Below, piece by piece: positions 24,798 through 35,445 of a stretch of DNA of 64,000 bases. Origin of the DNA: Epiperipatus broadwayi (taxonomy: Eukaryota; Onychophora; Udeonychophora; Euonychophora; Peripatidae). A program made the translations under genes and the position numbers. A model generated the notes under the pieces. The model had not been told where the DNA came from and searched no databases. It saw only the letters and a list, made by a program, of their open reading frames with translations. The DNA is taken from assembly GCA_028023455.1 (NCBI GenBank), contig JAQFVV010006255.1, positions 62,001 through 126,000 on the forward strand, in the 5' to 3' direction. Within the stretch, counting starts at the first letter, position 1, and each line of letters begins with the position of its first letter.

Positions 24798-27700
24798 ATA
24801 TGATTTTATTTCAATGTGAAATTAATTACTTTTGATAAATTTCAAGAGATAAACTCTTTAGTAGCTGACATTACAAATTTATTAAATTTATTATAGCAAA
24901 AAATTATTGTTATGGTTCTTTTAATATTCTATTCATGATGTCCAATCTATAATCTTTAATTAGCTTTACTTGAATTCTTTTTCACAATAGGATAACTTTC
25001 ATCTACAGGAATATAAATTTCAAAAATAGCTAGGCATTATTTATGTTGGATGCAAGAAAGAGAAATGATTTAATATTATATCAACATATAATATTAAACT
25101 ATTTTTTATCAAAACAAAAGTATCCCTGTTTTCCAACCTGCCTATATGGAATATTTCACTTTTGCTTAACATTGTAAAGTAAATGCATGTTTTTAAATCC
25201 AATCTTTCTAAAAGTTGATAATCTATTTCATCTTTATTTGCATATCCCCAAAGGTTACTGTGATAATTGAAATAGTGTCCATTTGTCTTAGGAGATTTTT
25301 AAATTTGCTTACATAAAAGTTATTAATTTGAATGATGATTGCAATACATTTGTACTAACTTCATTAGAAGTTATTTGCTTTACAAGATAGTTTGAAACAA
25401 AGGTAGCCTTGCCATGTTTAGAATTCATTCTACCATGAATCTATGTGAGTCCAAAGATATTAAAGATAAATATATTATTATGAGAATGCTGTCTTCTGAA
25501 AGCAATTACATCAATATTGTCTAAAACAATATAATTTGTAGAGGAACTCTACTTATGACTGTTTTACATTGGAGTAATTATCTTATACTTATTTAATGAA
25601 GAGAATATAATTCTATAGATAATATACCTGGAGCTTAAGGTGTTTAATAATTACTAATACCATATAGCTGTTCTTCATTTGGAAAGTCTAGAATTCTGAC
25701 TTCTGTACTCTTGTAACAGTGATCTTCCATTATGCTGTCTTACACCCTTTTCAATGTTGACTTTCCTAGTATCATTACGTAATCTAATTGTATATATATA
25801 TGAAAAACAAAAACATGTTATAATCACGTAACCTGCTATCGCTTGTATTTATGATCAATAGATGGCATTTTACCAAAACCACCGAACAAGCGTATATTTG
25901 TTTACATAAACGTCAAAAGTCAGAATTCACTATCTCTTTCATTTGCTCCACCTTCAGATCAGCTGATTTCAAGCTAATTTGCTATCATCAGTGAAGGGTA
26001 GGGCTAGAAACTAGATCTAAACACTGACTCCAAGTGTTTAGGCAACAAGTTCCTATCAGTTTGCAAGCATGAATTTTTCAGACACGTAATGTCTTCAAAC
26101 CCAGCCTAACAAGCCAGATAGCTACATATATATATATAATTATATTATATATATAATTTTAAAAATAGCTAAAAATAAAATGGTTTTATATTTCAGATAA
26201 ATTTGAAATATTATTTCTATTAATTTGTATTTCCAGTGAAATGTTAACATTTTAAAATTCTGTAAGGCTTCTGATAAAAACTTAACTTTGAAATGCATAA
26301 TAAATCTGAATATAATTTTATCTATGGAATTGTAAATTTATAGTACTGATGCAGATATTAAGTAAAAAAAGGTAAGACAAAATGATGTTATAATCATAGA
26401 CTGTATGGAGAAAAAAATATAAATCGCAGTATTTTTCTAAGAAAGATGGATTATGAAAGAAAAAGAAAAATACTTTTTAAAATATAAAAATATGTGATAT
26501 ACATTCAAATACAAATTTAAATTTGATTTTATAATTTTATTGGCAATAAAATTTATTTAAATTCTCTTCACTGCAATTTATCCATTACTATGTATATGAT
26601 TGTTTGTGCTGTTGGTTTACTTAACAAATATGTGTATTTTTTTTTTTTTAATAATAATGAATATTTTGCTTTCTAAATCTTTTTTAGTTATGAGAGAAAA
26701 TAATTTTGCACTCATTTACTGAAAATCATCTACAGAAAGTAAGAGTTGATTCTTTCCACAAATAACTTATTCACTGTAAGAATTCGTAAATACGTACTTA
26801 TATAATAATTTCATTTTTTATAAGATGTCTAAATTTTAATATTATCAGAAACAACAAATGATGAATATTTGAATAAAAAATTTACTTTCAGGATGTCATC
26901 TAAGAGTCAAAAAATATCTACAGACTGATAAAGTTTCCAGAAAGATTGTACTTTTCTTTTCCAGAAATTTATCAATTATAAGCTTCAAAATACTGCTTAT
27001 TACTTTGGCTTGTTGAATTATAATCAATGACATCATTATTCTAATTTTTTTCATTAAAATACATCATTCTACCACTACAAAAGAGAATCGTAGCAACATG
27101 ATTGGATTTTTTGCTCTTTTTTGTTTAATTTGTTTGTTTTGGAAAATAATTCGATACCATTGTTATCATATAAATATAGAATCTTTTAACAGTTCTTTTG
27201 ATGAAATTATTTTCTTTGTTAAATTTACCAAAAAAGAATAATTTATTAATGATACAGATAGGTACAAAAATATCTGAAAAAAATATTTACCTTATAAGCA
27301 GATATTTAATTTGTTTACAGATATCTGAATCATGTATTATTGGATGAGAACAAAAAAATTAATAGTATTTAAGTTATACGTTTTAATGTAGCAATAGTAA
27401 TTTATTCATAAGTATGTAAAGGCGATAAATATTATTTACAGTTTAAAAGTAAAGAAATGAGAATGTTTAAATATTGAACAACTGTAAATCAGTAAAAACA
27501 GAACTAAAATGATAGAATATATTGCATTAACGTGACTTAAAACAAAATTGAACAAATACATAATTGCAATAGCAAAATAGAATTTTAAATAAATAAGCGA
27601 CTTTTAATAGACAATAAGTGTATATAAAATAGTTAACATGGAAGACATAAAATAAAAATATTGAAATATGAAACATCGTTAGATATATATTGTATTACTT
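24798..27700. other. AT-rich stretch with one GC-richer island
   Basis: Mostly AT-rich non-coding sequence. At about 25820-26125 there is a compositionally distinct island richer in G and C, bounded on both sides by TA dinucleotide tracts (about 25790-25801 and 26125-26155). It has no long ORF. It may be a mobile element inserted into a TA tract, but no terminal repeat was found. Confidence 0.4.
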
Positions 27701-27702
27701 AG

Positions 27703-28318
27703 AATTTAAGCCACCCTCAAATTTAAACCTCAGTAAAATTTTAAAATTAGAAAATTGGAAATAAAACATAAAAATAATTTTATAATAGATATTGAAAAAT
27801 AATAAACATTTTTATTTACTTAAATAAAAACTAAAACGAAAGTGTGAATGGGAAATTCCCTAATAAACTATACACACAGTAGGAGTTTAAAATTGGAAAA
27901 AAATATAAAAATTCTTTATTAAAAAATAATAAACATTTTTATTTACTTAAATAGAAGCTAAAAGAAATGTGTGACTGGGGAACTCGTGAATAAAAACTAC
28001 TATCAACAAACTTAATACTATCTGCACAGTAGGATTTTAAAATTAGAAAGAAATATAAAAATGTTTTTATAATAGGTACTGAAAAATAACAAACATTTTT
28101 ATGTACTTAAATACAAATTTTAAAAAATGCAAACAGGGAACCCACAAATAAACTGCTATATACAATCATGGTACTATGTTCGTGCATAGAGCTTAAAACA
28201 AAGATACGGTAGTTGAGAGTGGGGGGGTTGGCAGAAATAAGATATTAAAATTATCGCTTTCAATTTAAACTGCGCATTTTATATTTTCAAAGTTTAAATA
28301 AAAAGTGTGGCTTAAATT
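27703..28318. mobile_element. TIR element with three tandem internal units
   Basis: The ends pair as AATTTAAGCCAC (27703) and its complement GTGGCTTAAATT (28307-28318), followed inward by further matched TTTAAAC motifs. The interior carries three direct units of about 140-150 bp, at about 27739, 27875 and 28025. Each has TTTTAAAATTAGAAA-like sequence, then AATAATAAACATTTTTAT.TACTTAAATA. No coding capacity is present and the target duplication is uncertain in this A/T-rich context. Confidence 0.55.
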
Positions 28319-28851
28319 TGAAATATTATGGTATATACCAAAATTTTATTTTTAGTTTAAAATAAATATAAGTACTTCAGCATAATATTACAAAAGAAAT
28401 ATTCGGGAAATAAAAGATGGTAGATTATTTTCATACTTAAAAAAAATGCAATAAAATCTTAGTTTGGTCATCCGAATGAAATTCAAATTCCAATATGATT
28501 TCTAAGCAAAGAATCAAACTATTATTTTCATATAAATAAATAATTGAGGAAAAATATATTTAACCTAAGTTGTCTGTTTTATTATAAGTTTATAAAACAT
28601 TTTAAGGAATAATAAAGAGGAGATGAAAATAAAAAATTGAAATCATTTACTTAAAAAATAGCACAAAGCAACATGAAACATAAGTCTAAAAACATACAAT
28701 AATCCTTATTAGATACTTAATTTTAATTAGAACAACTGTGAACTGAACTTTTACTATTTGAACAGAAATTAATATTATATAAAGATTTAATTGTATTTCA
28801 GATAATTTAAAAACAGAGCATCAGTTCTATTAATGAAAGTACACTATAGAG

Positions 28852-29321
28852 AAGTGATCTCCAAAGTGGGGTATGCATACCTTGGGGGTATGCAAAGTGA
28901 TACTTGGTGATATGCCAATATATTGTGAAATATCATTTTATTTCAAAATTTAATCATTTTTTTTATTTAGCAATAAAATACACTTTAATTAGATTTTTAG
29001 TGGAAAATTAAGAATTTAAATTTAGCATTTTTTAGCAGGATTCAGAATCAATTTCTGGTGGGCAAATGAATTTCATATCTGGCAACACTGTTTATGTCCC
29101 GACTACTCAATGCATAATTGTCTGGTAGGTTGTATATCATCATTGAGAGAATTTTATGAACTGTATGAAACTTATATAGATGGCAGTATGTGATATAATA
29201 ACTATGAATAAATAATTTGATTTTTGATTACACATACATATATATATTATATTATAGGTGATACAACTTATAATTATTTTAGTTTTAGAGGTACATGATC
29301 AAAAAAGTTTGAAGATCACTG
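28852..29321. mobile_element. hAT-like MITE (about 470 bp)
   Basis: The left end reads AAGTGATCTCCAAAGTGGGG. The right end, on the minus strand, reads CAGTGATCTTCAAACTTTTT. This fits the hAT terminal pattern CAGNGNTNNNCAAANT. The flanks CTATAGAG and CTATTATA could be an eroded 8-bp target duplication. There is no transposase ORF, so it is a non-autonomous element. An unrelated decayed hAT transposase lies at 57.4-58.2 kb, and no direct connection between the two is shown. Confidence 0.6.
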
Positions 29322-30129
29322 CTATTATAAAAATATTTAAAAGCTTAAATAAAATATTCCAAATAAGCAAACAGAATTTTCGAAAGTCCAGCTTGTACCT
29401 TCTGATATTCAATTTTTTAAAAAACTCCCAAGCATTAAAAGGTGATTTTTTTTAATCTTAATATTTGATTCAGGTGTTTATAATTGTTAATTTTTTATAC
29501 ATTATTATCATTTCTTATTTAGGGTTAGACTAATTCATTTTAGTACTTGAGAAAATCCTTATTGATGCATTTTTAAAAACTTATTGAAAAGATTATTAAT
29601 ATCTATTTTTAATTTCAATTGATTAATGTGAAAGCAAAGTTTTCTTTCTTGGATTATGGATTTACAATGTGCTGATGATTGTTCTTTTTTTGACAGTTCA
29701 GAAGATGATTTACAGAATATTTTATTGTTTTGAATGCAAGATACAAATTTTGGTTTATTAATCAATAAAAAAACTCAGGTTTTTTTATCTGCCAGTAATA
29801 GAAAAAAGTTCTCAGTAACTTTTAGCTTAGATTATTATCAATTTGGTAATAAAAATCAGTTTAAACATCTTAGCAATTTTTTTAAGTAAAAAAGTAGATT
29901 TAGGTATCTAGATCCAATATGGACTCCAATGTGCTGCTGCTGATTTAATCATTTAAAAGAAAGATTTTTTTTTTATAAAAAATAACTACTACAATTAATC
30001 TGTATAAAGAACTGCTATGTAATCTAATTTATTGTATGGTAGTGAAATTTGGACATCTATCAGTGCAATAATAAAAACATTAAAAACATTCATTTCAAAA
30101 TCCTTCATACAATTTTTTCAAAATACAAT
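29322..30129. other. Non-coding stretch with a possible decayed coding segment
   Basis: Apart from the minus-strand segment described at 29559-29810, I see only AT-rich sequence with several A/T runs and no repeat structure. Confidence 0.4.
29559..29810 (-). pseudogene. Unidentified coding-like minus-strand segment with in-frame stop
   Basis: The minus frame runs about 68 codons to a stop at 29559. It extends upstream through one in-frame TGA into a further 14 codons or so, giving ENFFLLLADKKT*VFLLINK at the junction. Composition (S, C, E, H and Q mixed in, fewer F/I/K homopolymers) is less chance-like than neighbouring openings. No family is recognised and no start or splice site is evident. 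It may be the remains of a gene or transposon ORF, or chance. Confidence 0.22.
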
Positions 30130-30269
30130 AACATAAAATTAGTCAAGCATTGTTAGCCAAGAGGTCATCGCATCCGCCTTGCTAGAAAGTAGTTGGTTGC
30201 AGATGGTTATGGGTTTGCGTCCTGGCTGATGCTATGACATATGAGAAAAAAAGAACATAAAAGTAATCA
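30130..30269 (+). mobile_element. tRNA-derived SINE, plus strand, with imperfect target duplication
   Basis: The body is about 30146-30253. It has an A-box-like TTAGCCAAGAGGTCATCGC, a B-box-like GGGTTTGCGTCC and the family tail GCTATGACATATGAGAAAAA. AACATAAAATTAGTCA at 30130 recurs as AACATAAAAGTAATCA at 30254, an imperfect 16-bp duplication. It is the most diverged of the clear copies and the only one on the plus strand among the complete ones. Confidence 0.85.
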
Positions 30270-32288
30270 ATGTGTTTTTTAGTTTGCTAAATATAAAACT
30301 TGAGTCCTTTATTATAAAATCATACCTTCAGTAAATTGGACATGTAAAATAAATGAATAGGGAAAGATTTCCTAGAAGGGTGTTTTATGGAGAACTTGAG
30401 AATAGTCTTCATGGAAGAGTACATTCATCTATATTATAAACATGATCTCAATGACATTTTTAACAAATGCAATGTCAGTTGTTTTCATTGGGAAGATATG
30501 GAAGAAAATAAAATTTATAGCTAAGATATGTGAATGAAAAATTTGTTGAAAGAATTTAACAATTTTGATTAAAAATAAAAGATAGTTTTTTTCCATTAAA
30601 AATATGTCCAAATCTTTTTTTATATAAATTTCATTTAGGTACTTAAATATGATCATGTATTTTAGAACCATTCCAATTCAATACCCAAGGCAATTGCCTC
30701 ACTGCCCACCTATCACACCATCCTTGGTTTATTCTTTTTTAACCACTGGACATTAGCATACTTTTTTCATTTCAGTTTTTTTTTCTCTCTAATAGTTGTA
30801 AAATTTTATGTGACATAAAAATTTTATTTAAAAAATAATCACATATTTTGAAAAATCTTGATAATTTAAGTAATCTCCCTCATTTTTTCTCACATTTCTC
30901 CCTACTTTTATTTAATAAAATACTTGCCATAATTTTTTTCTTCATGGACTCTTTATTAATTATATAAATAAATAGAATGGTTCTATCAAATAGATTGATC
31001 AATAAAAACTTCTGCTGCATTAAAATAAATACTTGTTTTAGGATAAGACCTATTATGAGTCTATATTACGATATATAAAACTTTATTTTTAAAAGAAATG
31101 CTTATAGAGCCAAATATAATAAGATTTCATCACTTTATTATAAATCTATTTTTTTAAATATTTATACTTGTATTATTAAGTATTACACTTTAATTCTTTA
31201 ATATTTTAAAGAGAAATAAAGTTTGTCTTGTTTACTTTTATTTTATATAGTGTTTTTCGGGAAGTGCATGTTGATTAATATTCACAATTTTGATCAAAGT
31301 ATTGTAAGGATAATTTTAATATATTGTACATTTTTATTTATTCAGTACAGAAATTGCAGATCACAGAATAAAATGTACAGAAATGTATAAAATTGATTTT
31401 AACAAGAAAAGACTGAATATAAAATATAGGGGTAAAAGAACAAAGATATTAATGACATTAATGAATAAGTTAAAAGACAAATAAAGTTGAACTAGAGATG
31501 CTTCTAGAAAAGATATCAATAAATGTAAAACTATAGTTTTAGATTGTATTCTAAAAGATTGTAATAAATCAGATAATATATGGATGATAAAATAAGAAAG
31601 TTTGTTGGAGTAATCTTGGAAAAAAACAAAGCATTAAAAAAAAATACTAAATTATACATGCAAAGACTTAGTTACAGTGTATTAGTAATTACATTAAATT
31701 GTTTAAAAATAGTAATATTAGAATATAAACACAAGGACGATTTTTCATAATTATATATATATAATTTTAATGTATTTTTAATAAAAATAAATTTCTTCAG
31801 TGAAATAGCTTCATCATTTATAAAAAAAGACTGACTTTTATTTTTAAAATAATAATGTTCAATACTGTTTAAGAAATGGCATTAGAATTAATTAATTTAT
31901 AATAAATTCTAAAGCTGTTTTCATTTCCAAAATCAAGCCATAAATTATATATAATTTTTAATTTCAGAGTCAATTGCTTAAGATATTAGCATCCATTATA
32001 ATACATGGTAAATACATGTGATGCATACACACATACAAAACTTCAAAACCTTAGAAGAAATTAGTCTGCAATGTAAGTGTGAGGATGATAGTATGATGAC
32101 TAAATCCACTGTCTGATAAATTATAAACCCTAGAGAGCAACTTTATATTAATTGTCAGATAATGGGTCTTCTATCATCAATTCTAGTGAAATATTATTTT
32201 GATTACATTGATATCATATGTAATGCCTAAAAGTTATATGGTAAGAACAAGATTAAGAGAAAAATGAATAAATAATTTGAAAGGTTTG
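30270..32288. other. AT-rich non-coding stretch
   Basis: Nothing coding is recognised. The sequence has many short A/T runs. The minus-strand 80-codon opening at 30429-30671 is rich in I, F, K and Y, has no supporting features and is treated as chance. Confidence 0.5.
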
Positions 32289-32742
32289 TAAACAGTAGCA
32301 AACTCTCCATACAGTAGTGTCACCCAGTGCAAGCCATAGTAATCAATGGATGCAAAAATATTTTTTTTTGCATAAAATCCCTATCTAGTGCATACTCATC
32401 CAATAGCTCCAGACCAGTTTCTACCTTGTGCCTTTTATCAATGTAAGAGCCTTGGATCTGAGAGCACTTCACCTAGATCTTAAGATCTAATGCAAACCCC
32501 CACCAGCTATATTTTACTTATTTAATCAAGTGTAAAGCTATGAGCCCAAGATGAAAACACAATAATGTTTTAAATTCAAGCTAATTAGCTTGTATATTCA
32601 TATAGATCTGAACCCAGTTCAGTATCTATACATTTTGCTGTCTTTGGTTTTAAAAATTATAGTCACCATTATCTCATGATAGAATTCATATAAAATTACC
32701 AAAATATTATATGATCCCCATTTCCTATACTTAAATAAGCTG
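32289..32742. mobile_element. Partial TTAA-family foldback element
   Basis: It begins CAAACTCTCCATACAGTAGTG, the family terminal motif (also at 37.5 and 33.1 kb). It continues into sequence that matches, inverted, the element body at 51.83-51.98 kb (for example GAACCCAGTTCAGTATC). The right side abuts the complete element starting at 32743, so the two make a composite. The precise left boundary is uncertain. Confidence 0.55.
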
Positions 32743-33120
32743 TTAAAAGAGTATCAAACTCCTTGTAGAGTAGTGCCACTCAGTGCAAGACTTAGTAATC
32801 AATGGATGCCCAAAGATTTATGCATAAAATCTATATCTGGTGTTTACTTATTCAATGACATCAGACCAGCTTTTACTCTGTGTCTTTATAGTTAACTAAA
32901 TAGATAAAAGATAGCTGCTGAGGGGCTGCATTAGATTGATGCAGTGCTCTCAGATTCAAGGCTCCTCACTGATAAAAAACTACAAGCTAGAAACTAGTCT
33001 AAGGATATTGAATGAGTAGGCACTAGACAGGGATTTTATGTACAAATCTTCTTGCATATAATGATCATTAAGGTTTGCACTGTGTAGAACTAGTGTATGG
33101 AGAGTTTGTTACCGCTTTAA
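32743..33120. mobile_element. TTAA-ended foldback element (378 bp)
   Basis: TTAA at 32743 and at 33117 brackets inverted arms. The left inner end is CAAACTCCTTGTAGAGTAGTG and the right end is the complement of CAAACTCTCCATACACTAGT. The arms extend inward through AATCAATGGATGC and the CTCATTCAATA region. The interior carries the family block with CAGTGCTCTCAGAT.CAAGGC. TTAA termini suggest piggyBac-type integration, but the sequence outside TTAA is partly shared between family members, so the true ends are not proven. There is no ORF. Confidence 0.6.
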
Positions 33121-33291
33121 TAGCTTGTGTATGCATATAAATAGTGATCATGTGAATATATTAGTGACACAGTGAGAAGAATTAACAAATATTATGGAAA
33201 TGTAAAATAGCAAAATAACTTATAAACTTTTGAAATCAATAATTAACAATCAAAATCATGAATAAAGGCATCACTATTAATATTTCTCAAA

Positions 33292-33750
33292 TAAGCAATA
33301 TTACAGGTTTTAAAGCTGTATGCGAATCTGAGTATCTGGATTTTTATCAAAGCTAATAATGGTTTGTGTAATTTAGAAATATGCAAAACAATTATGATTG
33401 CAAAACCATAAATACCAAATTTTCCACAATATGGTGAGACAAACATTTTAAATGATACCAAACTAATATTGACTTTTTTTCTCCAAGTGCTAGTTAAGTT
33501 AATGAAGGATAGACAATCAACTAAGCAAATTAAAAAAAAATACAGATCATGTGAGATATGGTACCCAAGGATTAATGTACCTATTTTTAGAAAACATATT
33601 ATTAGGAGACTTAGCGCTAATCAGGAGGCATATAATGATATAATTCAGAAACACAATGAAGAAAGTAATCCCCATTGAAAAGATTACTATTGAAGAAAGA
33701 ATAGAAAGCCTCATCTTGATTAATCTTTATCCAGCAGAGCTTATTTTCTG
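33292..33750 (+). pseudogene. Unidentified decayed coding segment
   Basis: One plus-strand frame reads from about 33308 to 33675 across a single in-frame TAA (33403 area), giving coding-like peptide such as KLYANLSIWIFIKANNGLCN and KKYRSCEIWYPRINVPIFRK. After the stop at 33676 the reading resumes one frame over as EKITIEERIESLILINLYPA. A TTACAG just before the first part could be an old splice acceptor. Balanced composition over about 150 codons, with one stop and one frameshift, suggests a decayed gene or transposon ORF. No family is recognised. It lies 0.8 kb upstream of the CUB/lectin exon on the same strand but has no visible link to it. Confidence 0.4.
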
Positions 33751-34372
33751 AATAACCAATGTTAAAAACATTGTATGAAGGATGAAAATGTATCAGAGAA
33801 ATTAACCCATTTTCAAGATTATGATTTTAAAAACAGAAATTTCATTAGATTACTGATGTTATTAATAAAATATATATATTTGAAAAAAAAAATTACTATT
33901 TCCAACAGCTTATTAAAGTTAACTCTTCACAAAAATAAAAAAATCGAAAAGAAGAAAAACTGAAGGAAAAAAATGTAACCTCTATGGAAAAAAAAAAATC
34001 TATAAATGAAAAATATAAATTTTATAATTAATCGTTTCTAATAATGATAATTCGAAATCTGTCAACACATGTATGACTAAATAAATATAAGTAAATTATT
34101 ATATATATAGCATATAAAAACTGCAATATTGAAAAGTTTTTTACTACATTCCTCAAAAGCCTAGATTTAATTTTACAATTTAAAATTAATTTTTTAAATC
34201 GTAAAACACACATATTATTATTATAGTCATCTTAGAATAATAATAATTTATTAAGATTCAATTTCTAAAAATATTTTTTTCATAACAAATAAATGCATAT
34301 AAGTCTTCAAAATTATGCTGTATATTTATTATTTTATATTATTAATAAATAATCATAACTTTTTTTTTATCT
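33751..34372. other. AT-rich non-coding stretch
   Basis: It contains A-rich tracts (near 33888 and 33990) and no recognisable gene. The K/I/N-rich opening at 33775-33963 might be a further decayed extension of the preceding pseudogene, but nothing supports that beyond proximity. Confidence 0.4.
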
Positions 34373-34373
34373 G

Positions 34374-34478
34374 AAATCGAAACGGAAGTAATTAGTTAAC
34401 TCTGAGTTATGCACCATTCTCTCTTCGTTGTTTTTGACGTCACATAACTCAATGGGAGTAGTTACTTCCGTTTCAATT
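34374..34478. repeat. Short foldback hairpin with a CRE palindrome in its loop side
   Basis: GAAACGGAAGTAA...CTGAGTTATG (34374-34411) pairs with CATAACTCA...TTACTTCCGTTTC (34442-34475). The region between includes TGACGTCA at 34435-34442, the full consensus cAMP-response element palindrome. The hairpin ends about 65 bp before the CUB/lectin exon, on the intron side. It may be a small foldback element. Regulatory activity is unproven. Confidence 0.7.
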
Positions 34479-34541
34479 ATTTATCATTATATATTTGTTC
34501 TAATTATACAAAAAGAAAATATATTCTTTTTTATTATCTAG

Positions 34542-35445
34542 GTTGTAATGTATTGAAAACGTCATTGCAAGGAAGTATATCTACTATTAATTATCCTAAA
34601 TATTATTTTCCAAATTTAAAATGTAATATTTTAATTAAATTACCCAAAAACTACAGAATAATTTTTACTATACAGCAACTATCAATTCCAAGGATATCTC
34701 AGTATGGCAATTGTTTAAATGATTTTGTTTCTGTTAAAATTAGAGTTAAAAGAGAAGAACTTTTTAAAAGAATATGTGGAAATTTAACACATTATACAAC
34801 CAAAGAATTAACTTTTGAATCTTTTGATAGTACTTTAGAAATAAATTTTATTTCTGATTTTTCTGTTGAAGGAATAGGATTTTATGGTGAATATCATGGG
34901 ATTCCTTCTTGTACCAATAGAACAGTTTCTGATAACAATGGGAGTATTACTAGTGTATATTATCCACACAATTATTTAAATAAGCAATTTTGTGATATTA
35001 CTTTGCAAGCACCAATAGGAAATTATTTTGTTCTAAAGTTTTCATTATTGGACATTGAATCAATCAATGGTTCTTTAACAAAGTGCTCTGAGGATTATGT
35101 TCAGATTTACAATGCAGACATGTTTTACCAGCGATGTGGTAATTGGACTGGAAGAGAACACGAGCTGCAATTCATATCAAAAGGCAATAATTTAATTATT
35201 AGATTTGTATCTGATGATTCTGGAACTTCAATAGGATTTCGTGCAACTTTCTATGCGATTAATAATTCTAATGGTCACCTTTGTGCCTTTGAATGGCTTG
35301 GATTGGGAAGCCATTGTTATAAAATTCATTCTATACCACTGTCATGGATAAATGCTGAGAATATGTGCCAAAATGAAGGGGGACATTTAATTACAATATT
35401 TGATGAAAATATTTCTAGATTTTTGGATATAATTTTAACATTTAG
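34542..35445 (+). CDS. Exon: two CUB domains plus the start of a C-type lectin domain
   Basis: The exon is bounded by an acceptor (TTATTATCTAG) and a consensus donor (TTTAG|GTAAGT). It enters in phase 1, typical for CUB modules, and leaves in phase 2. Of its 300 whole codons, counting from the first Cys, residues 1-122 form CUB1 (Cys 1-27 and 57-78) and 123-246 form CUB2 (Cys 123-150 and 181-198). CUB2 has the conserved CSEDYVQIYNAD, RCGNW and FVSDDSGTSIGF blocks, whose acidic residues suit the CUB calcium site. Residue 247 onward starts a long-form C-type lectin fold (Cys 247-258, then WINAENMCQNEGGHL), but WIGL, EPN/QPD and WND motifs and the last two cysteines must lie in later exons. Several N-x-S/T sites fit a secreted or cell-surface protein. 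No signal peptide or membrane segment lies in this exon. Known CUB/lectin proteins act in adhesion, recognition or innate immunity; ligand unknown. Confidence 0.93.

Noticed and set aside
30429-30671. 80-codon minus-strand opening
   Set aside because: Composition dominated by I, F, K and Y with no motif, typical of A/T-rich chance frames.
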